From NCBI RefSeq assembly GCF_018918095.1, contig NZ_JAHLPV010000002.1:62001-126000 (forward strand): 64,000 bases of DNA. Reading direction: 5' to 3'. Of the stretch, positions 55,930 through 64,000 are shown piece by piece. Numbering within the stretch: position 1 is the first letter of the stretch; each line of letters begins with the position of its first letter. The stretch is from Acetivibrio sp. MSJd-27 (lineage in GTDB: Bacteria > Bacillota > Clostridia > UMGS1840 > HGM11507). The notes under the pieces are model-generated. The model was not told the DNA's origin. It did not search any database and saw only the letters and a program-made list of their open reading frames with translations. Both the position numbers and the translations under genes were made by a program.

Positions 55930-57407
55930 TAAAAATTCTGTGAATGAATCAAATCATATACTCTTTTCAGAATCACGGCCATTTCAGCCCGTGTGGCGGT
56001 ATCCTTGGGTGCAATCCCGTATTCTTTGCCTTTGATAAGGCCGTTTTCTGTCATAGCGGCCAGCGGTTTTCGGGCGTAATCAGAAATAAGCGCATTATCT
56101 CTGTAACTTTTCAAAACCGAAAGATCTGCCTCAGGATCAATTGCCTTTGCATGTACCAGCGTCCTGTAAAAGATAGCGGCCATGTCCTCCCGGGTGATGC
56201 TTTGTCCCGGTGCAAAAGTGCTTTCTGTCACGCCGCTGACAATATCCAGATCTTTTGCCGCCAGTACCGCATCATAATAGTAATCGGACGGAGTTACATC
56301 CTGAAAGGATGATTCTGCGTCAGGGGATGAAGCCAAATCGAACATGCGGGATAAAAGCAATACAAAATCTCCCCGGATGATATTGTCGTTTGGCGAGAAG
56401 GTTCGGTCTCCTGTTCCGGTAACAATCCCTTTAGCCGCCAGAAATGCGATGGATTCCTCGGCCCAGCTTAAATCAGGAGGGATATCGTCGAAGGGATTTG
56501 CGGACGGAAGCGGTGTTTCGGTCGGTGCGGCAGTGGGGGTGGCAGTCGGTGCCGCGGTCGGCGTGGCGGAAGGTTTGGGAACAGAAGAACCTCCCCCGCC
56601 TCCGCCTCCCCCGCCGGAATTGGAGCCGGTGACCTCAACAGGATAACTCTTTTCCAGAGTGAGCGTTTTTTTTGTGTTTTTTTCTACCGCTGTTACCTGG
56701 ATGGTCAGAGTTGCGGCGCCTTTTGCGATTCCCTTTATCGAGCACAGATCACTGTATGCCCCCAAAACGGAATTGTTGGAAGAAAAAAGGAAAATGTCTT
56801 TGACAGAGAATGAATCCGGCTGCACCGAAACGGATAATTTTCTTGCACTGTTGGAGATCGAAATACTTTGCGGCACATTCGCCGAGATTTTGGGTTCTGC
56901 GTCTATATTTACCGCCGTGCGCTGCAAAGCGGCTGTTTTGCCGGATTCATTTTCCACGCCGAAAAAGAGCGTTTCTTTTGAGGAAGCGAATATATTATCA
57001 GGAATTTCAATCAACCAGCCCTGGGCATCGGTTTGGATTCCCAGCTCTGCAGTGAACAGAGGCGCATCATTTTGATTATCCTTATAAATCTGTATAAAAT
57101 CCCCCTGCACGGGGAAACCGTCTTTTTGTGCAATGTAGGCCCAGTCTTTTGAGGGGGACGGCAGGTTGACGGTGTAGGATACGGAAGGACCTTGCAGATT
57201 AGGGGCTTTTTCCCGGATCGTAATGCGTATCTTGGGGACGTAATCGTTTTTTAGACCGCTTATGCCCTGGGACTGCATATCCGCAGAGTCAAAGATTCCC
57301 GTTGCGGTGATGATATGGGAAGGCGTTTCTGCATCCGTTCCCGGTTCCTGCGCGGAGACTGGAAACAGAATACAAAAAATCAGTAAAAAGGCAATCTGTT
57401 TTTTCAT
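55929..57407 (-). CDS. Secreted protein with three S-layer homology domains
   Basis: A 492-residue protein with a signal peptide (KKQIAFLLIFCILFPVSA). Residues 25-265 are a beta-rich ectodomain including an Ig-like stretch (ISISNSARKLSVSVQ). A run of nine glycines near residue 270 and a Pro/Thr/Ala linker (ATPTAAPTATP repeats) follow. Residues 310-492 are three SLH domains (WAEESIAFLAAKGIVTGTGD, VLAAKDLDIVSGV, KPLAAMTENGLIKG), which bind pyruvylated wall polymers. It is anchored to the cell surface; the ligand of the ectodomain is unknown. It has a strong terminator and is monocistronic. Confidence 0.92.
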   Translation of the reverse strand: MKKQIAFLLIFCILFPVSAQEPGTDAETPSHIITATGIFDSADMQSQGISGLKNDYVPKIRITIREKAPNLQGPSVSYTVNLPSPSKDWAYIAQKDGFPVQGDFIQIYKDNQNDAPLFTAELGIQTDAQGWLIEIPDNIFASSKETLFFGVENESGKTAALQRTAVNIDAEPKISANVPQSISISNSARKLSVSVQPDSFSVKDIFLFSSNNSVLGAYSDLCSIKGIAKGAATLTIQVTAVEKNTKKTLTLEKSYPVEVTGSNSGGGGGGGGGSSVPKPSATPTAAPTATPTAAPTETPLPSANPFDDIPPDLSWAEESIAFLAAKGIVTGTGDRTFSPNDNIIRGDFVLLLSRMFDLASSPDAESSFQDVTPSDYYYDAVLAAKDLDIVSGVTESTFAPGQSITREDMAAIFYRTLVHAKAIDPEADLSVLKSYRDNALISDYARKPLAAMTENGLIKGKEYGIAPKDTATRAEMAVILKRVYDLIHSQNF

Positions 57408-57748
57408 TCGGTCATCCCCTTTTGATTGGATATTTTACAGAATTTCAGCGCTTCTGTTTTGGAGCGATCAGGAACGCCGTCTGTCTTCATAACATAGGAA
57501 ATTGCGCGGAATCGTGCGCAATTGCATGTTTCAAAAAACAGCGTGCGAAGCGCAGATGCGTTTTTCAGAAGGAAAAACTTTTTATAATGTTATTTTACCA
57601 TAAAAATTTCAGAAAAAAAAGGGGATAAAAGGAACCTTTCACCTATAGAGAATGCAGTATTTGGAAACTTCAATGCACTATTTGAAAAGCGATAGGAGGA
57701 ATCGCTTCTAATCTCATTTCTATATACAGAAAAAATGAGCATAGATCG
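57408..57748. other. Gene-free stretch upstream of the SLH gene
   Basis: About 340 bp with the SLH promoter region on the minus strand and AT-rich DNA. CGAAGCG/CGCTTC-type short palindromes occur, but no RNA gene or small ORF with a ribosome site was found. Confidence 0.4.
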
Positions 57749-57786
57749 AAAAAGAGTAAATCCGGTTGGTGGATCTACTCTTTTTT
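57749..57786 (-). terminator. Terminator of the ribbon-helix-helix genes
   Basis: AAAAAGAGTA-AATCC pairs with GGATC-TACTCTTTTT with one mismatch and a seven-base loop. It follows the stop codon of the RHH gene at 57793. Confidence 0.75.
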
Positions 57787-57792
57787 GTAAGC

Positions 57793-57945
57793 TTATTTTT
57801 TATCCAATTTATTTGTAATATAATCACGCAGCACAAAGTTGATATATTGGGAAAATAATCGATTGTTTTTTTCAGCTAATTCTTTTAATTGTTCAACCAT
57901 ATCTTTATCCAATGAAATGCTGACTTTTTCTTTTAAAGGCCGCAT
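57793..57945 (-). CDS. Ribbon-helix-helix DNA-binding protein, copy 1
   Basis: A 50-residue protein: MRPLKEKVSISLDKDMVEQL, then KELAEKNNRLFSQYINFVLRDYI. A short beta strand (KVSISL) and two helices fit the ribbon-helix-helix (CopG/Arc) fold, which dimerises to read DNA through the strand. AGGAGTGGATATT precedes the ATG. It resembles the next gene upstream (58128) closely and is probably cotranscribed with it. It could be an antitoxin-like repressor but no toxin gene is adjacent. Confidence 0.82.
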   Translation of the reverse strand: MRPLKEKVSISLDKDMVEQLKELAEKNNRLFSQYINFVLRDYITNKLDKK

Positions 57946-57969
57946 AATATCCACTCCTGAAATTTCGAT

Positions 57970-58128
57970 TCATTGAGGCTCGGATTTATTTACACTGTTT
58001 AGATGTTCCCGCAAAATAACATTAATATACTGAGATAATGAACGGCTGTCAGCATCCGCAAGCTTTCGAAGTTTTTGCAACAGGTCTTCATCCAAAGTGA
58101 CACTTACACTAATTTTTCCAGGTTTCAT
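57970..58128 (-). CDS. Ribbon-helix-helix DNA-binding protein, copy 2
   Basis: A 52-residue paralogue: MKPGKISVSVTLDEDLLQKL, then RKLADADSRSLSQYINVILREHL. About half its aligned residues equal copy 1, including SQYIN and LR. GAGGTGAATTT precedes the ATG. First of a two-gene unit, divergent from the HTH gene at 58238; the 109-bp gap holds direct repeats that may be operators. Confidence 0.85.
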   Translation of the reverse strand: MKPGKISVSVTLDEDLLQKLRKLADADSRSLSQYINVILREHLNSVNKSEPQ

Positions 58129-58174
58129 TAAATTCACCTCATATATATCATACTATAAATGCGTAAAAAATATT

Positions 58175-58206
58175 GATAAATAGGATAAAATAAGATAAAT
58201 TAGGAT
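58175..58206. promoter_or_regulatory. Direct repeats between divergent small regulator genes
   Basis: GATAAATAGGAT (58175-58186) and GATAAATTAGGAT (58194-58206) are 19 bp apart, about two helical turns, a spacing that puts two regulator dimers on one DNA face. They lie 32 bp or more before the HTH start. Confidence 0.5.
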
Positions 58207-58237
58207 TATAAAAATAATTACAAAAAAGGTGATTTTT

Positions 58238-58465
58238 ATGAGGTTGAATATAAGTGGATTAAATATTAGACATTATAGAATTATGAGATCACTTTCTCAG
58301 AAAGAACTGTCTGATCTATTAAAAGAAAGAGGAAGAAATATATGGAAAGAGGATATACGATTGATAGAAGAAGGGAAAGTTTGTGTATTTGACATTGACA
58401 TTCCTATTCTGGCAGATATTCTCCATGTGAAAATGGAAGATTTATTGATAGAATCAATTTCCTAA
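58238..58465 (+). CDS. Small helix-turn-helix protein
   Basis: A 75-residue XRE-like protein: ISGLNIRHYRIMRSLSQKELSDLLKERGRN, then KEDIRLIEEGKVCVFDIDIPILADIL and VKMEDLL. It aligns with the 87-residue HTH at 8129. ATG at 58238 follows AAAAAGGTGATTTTT. It faces the RHH pair and may share operators with it. No catalytic domain is present. Confidence 0.75.
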   Translation: MRLNISGLNIRHYRIMRSLSQKELSDLLKERGRNIWKEDIRLIEEGKVCVFDIDIPILADILHVKMEDLLIESIS

Positions 58466-58520
58466 TACCCTTCCGGCACATGTTTTTCTTCAGAAAATAA
58501 AAAAGTTTTCATTGCTATAG

Positions 58521-58554
58521 AAAGACTGCCGCAGGTTCTTGTGCGGCAGTCTTT
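58521..58554. terminator. Bidirectional terminator between the HTH gene and the DHHW gene
   Basis: A 13-bp stem (AAAGACTGCCGCA with its complement) and an eight-base loop. It closes the plus-strand HTH transcript and the minus-strand DHHW/MBOAT operon. Confidence 0.85.
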
Positions 58555-58556
58555 CC

Positions 58557-59693
58557 CTATTTTATATAAGCGCTGATTTTGAACAGATTGGTATCCGAAG
58601 CAAAGTTGGAGGCGCTGTAGAGCATCAAAACATCGGTGATTCCGTTTTCTTCCAGATAAGCGACGGGATCCAGATTATAATAGCGCGGATCGATCATATG
58701 GATCTCTTCATAATGATTTGCAAGAAAGGGGACAATATTGTGCGCATAGGAATCCTTGAAAACAGCCAGCTTTTTTCCGTTTTGAAGGGAACTGGTGATT
58801 TTGGTAATGGGGTGGTTTCCGCCCAGATACATGACATATTTGTCCTTCTGGCTGAGCGCTTCCAAATCGTAAAGCCCCTCTAATTTTTTGTTTTCTCCAA
58901 TAAATTCGGTAGTGAAGCTGATATCAAAATTGGGCTCGAACAGATAGATGGTATCGGGCTCAATATCCGGCAGAGTTGCCTCCGACCAAGTTGTGCCGTA
59001 AAAGGAACGGGACATTTCTCTGACGGTGAAATCCTCTATCCGGTAAGGAGCGAAGCCCAGTTCCTGTGCCAGGACTTGATACGTATAATAGCCTCCGTAG
59101 GCTGTCTGGTGGTGATCGGTGCGGTAATAGATATACTCCTCCCTGTGCTCATTCAGAACCGGATAGGGATCGATGAGGGCAACCCCGCTTTGCTCAAACA
59201 AGGAAGAAGTCAGAGAGACAATGTCCCGCTGAACGGGCTGGTAAGCATATGCCGGAAGCTTATCTTTTTCTATCTCATAAGCGGTGGGAACCAAGGCAAC
59301 TTTGATGTTAAATTTGTCAAGGCTGCTAAGCTTTTTGACGGCCGCTGTATTGGTGCTTAAAGTACGCAGATCCAAAGCCGGAACTTTCTGTATCAGATAA
59401 CTGTCTTTTCCAAAATAAACCCCGTTATTTTCTCTCTTTCCGGCAGCGCGTTCTGCTCCGGCTTTGATTGTGATAAAGAAATCCCGGCCGATAAACTGGT
59501 CGGTCGAATAGCTTTCAAAGTCAGTCATAAAGTCGCCGGAAAGGATGCTTTCTGCCGACGGCATGGGAAACTGTGCCAACGGCCGGTTTTCGTTGTCGGA
59601 AAAAGCTTTCTGAGGCGTTGCCACATTGACAATGCAAAAAGTGAGCAGCACAGCAGAAAAGAGAATACAATACCATTTATTTAGTTGTTTCAC
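58557..59693 (-). CDS. DHHW family (AlgX-like) secreted acetylation protein
   Basis: A 378-residue protein with an N-terminal signal/anchor (QLNKWYCILFSAVLLTFCIV), then NENRPLAQFP, and the family motif YYRTDHHQTAYGGY near residue 190. This resembles AlgX/AlgJ SGNH-type proteins that work with a membrane O-acyltransferase. GTG start at 59693 follows GGAGGTGCC. It overlaps nothing but lies 11 bp after the MBOAT gene, so the two form an operon for O-acetylating an extracellular polymer. The polymer is unknown. Confidence 0.88.
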   Translation of the reverse strand: MKQLNKWYCILFSAVLLTFCIVNVATPQKAFSDNENRPLAQFPMPSAESILSGDFMTDFESYSTDQFIGRDFFITIKAGAERAAGKRENNGVYFGKDSYLIQKVPALDLRTLSTNTAAVKKLSSLDKFNIKVALVPTAYEIEKDKLPAYAYQPVQRDIVSLTSSLFEQSGVALIDPYPVLNEHREEYIYYRTDHHQTAYGGYYTYQVLAQELGFAPYRIEDFTVREMSRSFYGTTWSEATLPDIEPDTIYLFEPNFDISFTTEFIGENKKLEGLYDLEALSQKDKYVMYLGGNHPITKITSSLQNGKKLAVFKDSYAHNIVPFLANHYEEIHMIDPRYYNLDPVAYLEENGITDVLMLYSASNFASDTNLFKISAYIK

Positions 59694-59704
59694 GGCGGCA
59701 CCTC

Positions 59705-61102
59705 CTAAAATCTGAAGTATAGAAACGGGTTGTAGGTGGAATCCACCAGATAAGCGGTGCAGAGAAAGAATAGGATCATCGCAAGAATGGGAACGATCAC
59801 ATTTCTTTTCCCTGTGGCAAACCTGCGCATCCATTGTGCCGGCTGGGGCAGGCAGCCAATTATCATGATGATAATTACCGGGAAAAAGGAAGAAAGCTGA
59901 TACAGGAATGTAGCGTCCATGAATCCTCCCGCACCAAAGCCATACAATGTTTTCAGATAAGCGAGCAAATCGGGCATGGATTCTACCGCATAAAAGGTCA
60001 TTCCGGTAATCACCACCAGCAACGCGTAAAAATGCTGGAAAAATGCCGGTATCTTCTTAAGAAGCTTTCCGAGAAAGGCTTTCTCCAGAGCAATAAACAC
60101 GAAGAAATAAAGCCCCCAAAGCACAAAGTTCCAGTTGGCGCCATGCCACAGACCAGTCAGAAACCAGACAACCAGCAGATTGAAGAAAACCCGCGGCAGC
60201 TTCACCCGGTTCCCGCCCAGCGGAATGTATACATATTCCTTAAACCAGGTGCCAAGGCTGATATGCCATCTGCGCCAAAATTCAGATATGCTTTTGGAGA
60301 TATAGGGATAATTGAAATTTTCCATAAATTCAAATCCCATCATCCGGCCGAGACCAATGGCCATGTCAGAATAACCTGAGAAGTCAAAGTAAAGTTGCAG
60401 CGCCATAGCGATGATTCCAAGCCATGCCGTCATCGTAGACAGTTCGCCGGCAGGCAGAACTTTTATGGTGTCCCAGAGAAAACCGATATTGTTGGCAAGC
60501 AGAACTTTTTTTCCTAGGCCTGTCATAAATCGGGAAATGCCGGAGGCGAATTTATCATAACTCTCCTCCCTGTGTACCAGCTGCTCGGCGATGGTGTTAT
60601 ACCGGACAATCGGGCCTGCGATTAGCTGAGGAAACAGGGTTACATATGCTCCAAAGGCAAAAACGTTCTTCTGTACCGGCGCGTCGCCGCGGTATACGTC
60701 GATAGAGTAAGACATTGTCTGAAAGGTGTAGAAGGATATCCCGATGGGAAGCGGCAGGTATAGAAGCGGAATGGAGAGGCCAAACAGGCTGTTTATATTG
60801 TTAATCATAAAATCGGCGTATTTGAAGAATCCGAGAATAGCCAAGTTTCCCACAATCGCAATGATGAGAATCACCTTGGGCAGAATGCTCCGCTCCCTGT
60901 ACCGGTCGATCAGATAACCGTTGGTGAAGTCAAACACAGTGGAAAACAGCATAATAAGTACATAGATTGGTTCACCCCATGCATAAAAGACAAGGCTGAC
61001 CAGAAAAAGCGTCACATTTCGGAATCGTTTCGGTGTGATAAAATACAGCACCAGTGCCACGGGAAGAAAATAAAACAAAAAAAGCACACTGGAAAAAACC
61101 AT
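59705..61102 (-). CDS. MBOAT-family O-acyltransferase (AlgI-like)
   Basis: A 465-residue integral membrane enzyme with about ten hydrophobic segments. MBOAT features include PQLIAGPIVRY near residue 155, DFSGYSDMAIGLGRMMGF, FWRRWHISLGTWFKEYVYIPLGGNR and the catalytic His in LTGLWHGANWNFVLWG. It would move acetyl groups across the membrane to the DHHW protein. ATG at 61102 follows GGGGGA; an earlier ATG lacks a better site. Confidence 0.95.
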   Translation of the reverse strand: MVFSSVLFLFYFLPVALVLYFITPKRFRNVTLFLVSLVFYAWGEPIYVLIMLFSTVFDFTNGYLIDRYRERSILPKVILIIAIVGNLAILGFFKYADFMINNINSLFGLSIPLLYLPLPIGISFYTFQTMSYSIDVYRGDAPVQKNVFAFGAYVTLFPQLIAGPIVRYNTIAEQLVHREESYDKFASGISRFMTGLGKKVLLANNIGFLWDTIKVLPAGELSTMTAWLGIIAMALQLYFDFSGYSDMAIGLGRMMGFEFMENFNYPYISKSISEFWRRWHISLGTWFKEYVYIPLGGNRVKLPRVFFNLLVVWFLTGLWHGANWNFVLWGLYFFVFIALEKAFLGKLLKKIPAFFQHFYALLVVITGMTFYAVESMPDLLAYLKTLYGFGAGGFMDATFLYQLSSFFPVIIIMIIGCLPQPAQWMRRFATGKRNVIVPILAMILFFLCTAYLVDSTYNPFLYFRF

Positions 61103-61210
61103 AGAATCCCCCTTCATAAGCATTGGATTATTTCAATGAACAAGCGTTGCGGCATCCTTTCCCCTGGAATGGAAGAATTCGAATCAACGCCCAAAGCATA
61201 TTACATAATT

Positions 61211-61240
61211 TGCAGGGCAGGAACGGTTCCCTGCCCTGCA
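61211..61240. other. Hairpin between the DUF4358 and MBOAT genes
   Basis: TGCAGGGCAGGAAC pairs with GTTCC-CTGCCCTGCA (one bulge). No T-tail, so whether it terminates or regulates is unclear. Confidence 0.4.
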
Positions 61241-61284
61241 TCAAAAGAATGTTATTTTATAGCGTATAGATAGAATGCGACATT

Positions 61285-62025
61285 CTATTTTAATGCGGCG
61301 TTAAACGCGCTGACTGCTTTATTCTGACTGTCCGCACAGACAAAAGCAACGTATAAACCGTTGGAAGTGATCACGGATTGTTTTACTAGCTCATACTGTT
61401 CCGGCAGATAAGATTTCCACTGTTCAATCAATTTGTTTTTCCGATTTTGCAGGGTTTTCTTCGCCTCGCTGACGCCTGCGGAGTCTTTTGCTTTGATCAG
61501 AATAATTTCATTGGCGTGAACTCCCATCATGGAGCCGTAAACCAAAACATCCTCATACTTTGATTTGTCAATCTGATACACATTTCCGATAAAGTCGTCG
61601 GGAATCTGGGACAGTGAATAGGAATCCGCTGGCAGAGCTCCGATCATTTTGTTCATCAGGGCGGAAAGGGTGACGGACGGAGCAGGTGCCTGAGTGGGTG
61701 TCTGGGCAGTCGACTGTCCTCCATTGCTGCCGCCGGATGGAGTTCCGTTGGAAGAGGAATTATTTGAGGCTGGTTTCTTTGTCGGGTTTTGCGCTGGTTT
61801 TTTTGTGGGATTAGAACCGGTTCCCGTGGCGGCATCTTCATTGCCTTGAGCGGGGCTGTTCTCGGGGGTAGTGGCCGGGTTCTCCTGCGGGACTTCCGTC
61901 CCTTCAGGGGATGCGGTTTCGGTAGGTTCCGGCGTGGGAAGGGGCTCCTCGTTTTTGGAACAGCCCGCAAAAGCGGTCCCTGCCAATATAGCGGAAAGAA
62001 TCAGAGCGATTGTTTTTCTTTTCAT
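61285..62025 (-). CDS. DUF4358 lipoprotein
   Basis: A 246-residue lipoprotein: signal peptide KRKTIALILSAILAG, lipobox AFAGC with Cys22, a Pro/Thr/Glu/Asn-rich linker over residues 26-110 and a C-terminal DUF4358 domain (YSLSQIPDDFIGNVYQID, MGVHANEIILIKAKD). DUF4358 proteins commonly sit beside MBOAT/DHHW genes in Clostridia. Function unknown; an association with the acetylation pair is inferred from position. AGGAGG precedes the ATG. Confidence 0.88.
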   Translation of the reverse strand: MKRKTIALILSAILAGTAFAGCSKNEEPLPTPEPTETASPEGTEVPQENPATTPENSPAQGNEDAATGTGSNPTKKPAQNPTKKPASNNSSSNGTPSGGSNGGQSTAQTPTQAPAPSVTLSALMNKMIGALPADSYSLSQIPDDFIGNVYQIDKSKYEDVLVYGSMMGVHANEIILIKAKDSAGVSEAKKTLQNRKNKLIEQWKSYLPEQYELVKQSVITSNGLYVAFVCADSQNKAVSAFNAALK

Positions 62026-62405
62026 AGGTTATGTACCTCCTTAATGGCTTGTAATCATTTGTATTTATAGACGGGGGATTTAAAAAAAAGTTTCATATTT
62101 TTAGAAGAGAAATTTATTGTGCTTTCCGCATAAAGTATGGAACTCATTCTTTGCAGACGGCCGAAACCATTTTTATTTTCCCGAGGAAGACTGTATTTCC
62201 TCTGAATCGCTTCATAGCAGGGCAACACCCCTTATTGAGAGGAAACGCTTTTATAGCGGCTTTTGCCTTGCAAAAGTGTCTCATTCTTGTTATAATAAAT
62301 AAAAAGAGTCTTTTTCGGCAAGCGGAAACTTGCCAATTTCATACGATTCATTTTCAGCCTGCCGGTTTGAAAATCGAATCACAAAAAAATAAAAGAGGTG
62401 ATCGT
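62026..62405. other. Divergent intergenic region
   Basis: About 380 bp between the DUF4358 and cytidylate kinase-like genes, with a promoter at 62268-62296 and a GGCAAG/CTTGCC hairpin at 62317-62334. No gene recognised. Confidence 0.4.
62268..62296 (+). promoter_or_regulatory. Sigma-A promoter of the cytidylate kinase-like gene
   Basis: TTGCAA (62268-62273), 17 bp and TATAAT (62291-62296). Confidence 0.75.
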
Positions 62406-63023
62406 ATGAGCAATCTGGTTATTACCATTGCAAGACAATTTGGAAGCGGCGGCAGAGAGATCGGAAAAGCATTGGCGGATAAGCTGGGGATTGAGTTCTA
62501 TGACCGGGAGCTTCTGCGCCTGGCCGCAAAAGAGAGCGGCATTGATGAAGAACTGTTTGAAAATGCGGATGAACAGCCCTCCAACAGTTTTTTGTACTCC
62601 GCGGTTATGGGAAACCATGTTTCACTCAACAGCTTTTTGGGCTATAACGACTGTATCACCAACGATAAACTTTTTATCTTCACCATTGAAACGATCCGGA
62701 AGCTAGCACAGGAAAAGTCTTGTGTCATTGTGGGAAGATGCGCTGATTATATCTTAAAGGATCACGAGAATTGTGTCAACGTGTTCATTCATGCCAATTA
62801 TGAAGATCGGCTAAAAACAGTGATGGAGACCAAAGAACTGACAAAGGAACAGGCCAAGAGTCTAATCAAAAAGACGGATAAGCGCCGTTCCGCTTACTAC
62901 AGCTATTATTCCGACAAAACCTGGGGTGATGTGAACGAGTATGACCTGTGCGTCAACTCCAGCAATCTGACCGTTGAGAAAGCGGCTGATGTCATCGATT
63001 TTTATATCAAAAACAGAAAATAG
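62406..63023 (+). CDS. Cytidylate kinase-like family protein
   Basis: A 205-residue P-loop protein: LVITIARQFGSGGREIGKALADKLGI, then FYDRELLRLAAKESG and a middle segment VIVGRCADYIL. It resembles the cytidylate kinase-like family (Pfam AAA_26-type) rather than canonical Cmk; the phosphate acceptor is not known. Walker A reads GSGGREIG. GAGGTGATC precedes the ATG. Monocistronic with a hairpin terminator. Confidence 0.88.
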   Translation: MSNLVITIARQFGSGGREIGKALADKLGIEFYDRELLRLAAKESGIDEELFENADEQPSNSFLYSAVMGNHVSLNSFLGYNDCITNDKLFIFTIETIRKLAQEKSCVIVGRCADYILKDHENCVNVFIHANYEDRLKTVMETKELTKEQAKSLIKKTDKRRSAYYSYYSDKTWGDVNEYDLCVNSSNLTVEKAADVIDFYIKNRK

Positions 63024-63046
63024 CTGCCATTTAAGAAGCAAAATGA

Positions 63047-63076
63047 AATCCCGCTGAAAAATTTTTCGGCGGGATT
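63047..63076 (+). terminator. Terminator of the cytidylate kinase-like gene
   Basis: AATCCCGCTGAA and TTCGGCGGGATT form a 12-bp stem (one G-T pair); T-rich tail is weak. Confidence 0.65.
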
Positions 63077-63172
63077 CTTCTATTCCGAATAAACACGAAA
63101 GGCAGGTAATTTGATAAAGCAACTGTCTATGTAATATGAAAATCTATATCGGGAAAAATTTTGCAAGGCGGG

Positions 63173-63685
63173 CTATATGTTTGCAAGAGTGAGTAATCCC
63201 AGAAACAGGATTACTGTGGCTGTACCGATTAAGCCCAGCACATTCAGGAATTTTATTGTTTTGTGTTTCCATATCTTTGACAATAGGATAAATGTTCCAA
63301 CCCCAAGAATGCCGCCCAAGGTATTCCCGAGCAAATCCGTAATATCACTTGCACCCAACGCAAAGATATACTGTAAAATCTCATAGGACAAGCTGACCAA
63401 AGCGATTGAAAGAATTTTTTTGGATACACTTCCTTCCGGAGAAATCATGGATAAATAAATCCCAAACGGAAGAAAGGCAATCACATTTAAAAGGATTTCC
63501 GCAACATCAACGCTTCCATTCACAACAAGGGAACCGGCGAAAGGAATCAGATTAACGCTTCTCTGATGCATTCTTTGAAGCAATGAGAGATTCGTTTCCA
63601 TTTTAAATAGAATGATCCATGTCAGCACCGCTAAATAAATCCCGCACAATACGATGGTGGTCTTTTTGCTTTTTATGATATACAC
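63173..63685 (-). CDS. VanZ family membrane protein
   Basis: A 170-residue protein with about four membrane segments and the VanZ-like core: RSVNLIPFAG, DVAEILLNVIAFLPFGIYLS and ALGASDITDLLGNTLGGILG. VanZ-like proteins are linked to glycopeptide tolerance in some hosts, but most are of unknown function. The annotated GTG start at 63685 overlaps its ribosome site AAAAGAGGTG, so the true start may be a few codons later and non-standard. Confidence 0.9.
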   Translation of the reverse strand: MYIIKSKKTTIVLCGIYLAVLTWIILFKMETNLSLLQRMHQRSVNLIPFAGSLVVNGSVDVAEILLNVIAFLPFGIYLSMISPEGSVSKKILSIALVSLSYEILQYIFALGASDITDLLGNTLGGILGVGTFILLSKIWKHKTIKFLNVLGLIGTATVILFLGLLTLANI

Positions 63686-63705
63686 CTCTTTTTTGAAGAG
63701 TTTTG

Positions 63706-64000
63706 CTATAGGGACAGCAGATGCAGAACCTGTTCCACCAGGAACACGGCGGCTGCAGATGCGAGAGAAACGGTAAGCAACCCCTTTTTCTTCCAGGCAA
63801 GCAGCAGAGCCACAATAAATCCGATTCCTGCAGACACGGTGTTTCCAGTTGCATAGAAAATAGCCGGAAAGGTCATTGCACCTAAGACGGTAAAAGGCAC
63901 ATAGCTCAGGAAAGAGCGAATGTAGATATTGGTAATCCGTTTCTTGAAAAGTGTAATGGGAAGCATCCGTATGAGATAGGTTGTAAGCGCCATAACTGAC
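63706..64000 (-). CDS. azlD: AzlD family membrane protein (N-terminus beyond the window)
   Basis: At least 95 residues with three membrane segments: ALTTYLIRMLPITLFKKRI near the start, PAIFYATGNTVSAGIGFIVAL and a hydrophobic C-terminus. This is the AzlD pattern; AzlD with AzlC exports branched-chain amino acids. The frame continues past the right edge, so the gene is partial and azlC would be expected just beyond, on the same strand. Confidence 0.85.
   Translation of the reverse strand, partial: SVMALTTYLIRMLPITLFKKRITNIYIRSFLSYVPFTVLGAMTFPAIFYATGNTVSAGIGFIVALLLAWKKKGLLTVSLASAAAVFLVEQVLHLLSL

Noticed and set aside
57793-58128. Toxin-antitoxin operon
   Set aside because: Both small proteins look like DNA-binding RHH proteins; no toxin candidate lies within or next to the unit.

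Overview
The window looks like chromosomal DNA from an anaerobic, low-to-mid GC Gram-positive bacterium of class Clostridia; I cannot resolve the genus. Supporting signs are a SCIFF peptide gene, a PolC-type replicase, a SpoIID-family sporulation protein, pyruvate phosphate dikinase, Shine-Dalgarno sites close to AGGAGG and many short U-tailed terminators. The gene order dnaA-dnaN-yaaA-recF-remB-gyrB-gyrA, the DnaA boxes and a perfect parS site place the replication origin at about 16.9-19.6 kb. No rRNA, tRNA, CRISPR array or complete insertion sequence was seen.

Layout. 0-3 kb: end of a surface-polysaccharide operon (O-antigen ligase-like protein, GT4 glycosyltransferase, two DUF4330 proteins). 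3-6 kb: ppdK on the minus strand, then about 1 kb of repeats holding a small element with inverted ends. 6.8-13.4 kb: scfA (SCIFF), a TIGR04086-like membrane protein, small accessory genes, a cluster of hairpin repeats, then yajC-tgt-queA and a SpoIID protein. 13.5-27.2 kb: parS, parA-parB, serS, oriC, dnaA, dnaN, yaaA, recF, remB, gyrB, gyrA. 27.5-34.2 kb: rpsB-tsf, a VOC protein, pyrH-frr, cidA/lrgB-like genes, a flavoprotein and a DUF362 protein. 34.2-54.6 kb, all minus strand: small membrane proteins, a HAD phosphatase, a seven-gene aromatic amino-acid operon (aroF-tyrA-aroB-aroA-aroC-pheA-aroEK), polC, ispG, rseP, dxr, cdsA, uppS. 55.2-64 kb: a deoxycytidylate deaminase, an SLH-domain protein, two ribbon-helix-helix genes facing an HTH gene, an MBOAT/DHHW acetylation pair with a DUF4358 lipoprotein, a cytidylate kinase-like gene, VanZ and AzlD.

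How it fits together. ParA/ParB with parS, DnaA, DnaN, RecF, gyrase and PolC form the replication and segregation core. uppS-cdsA-dxr-rseP-ispG supply lipid carrier, CDP-diacylglycerol and isoprenoid precursors. The aro operon turns phosphoenolpyruvate and erythrose 4-phosphate into chorismate and prephenate products, except that no dehydroquinate dehydratase is present here.

Most notable: (1) an unlisted 40-codon Phe/Tyr-rich leader peptide with an intrinsic terminator ahead of aroF; codons 34-37 can pair with the 5' arm of the terminator, giving a complete classical attenuator; (2) an orphan scfA with no maturase gene beside it; (3) a multi-hairpin repeat family, at least six copies, two of which supply the stop codon of the neighbouring gene and one of which is split by a 268-bp element with perfect inverted ends; (4) an apparent inversion that separates uppS-cdsA-dxr-rseP-ispG-polC from pyrH-frr and places polC head-on to the fork.
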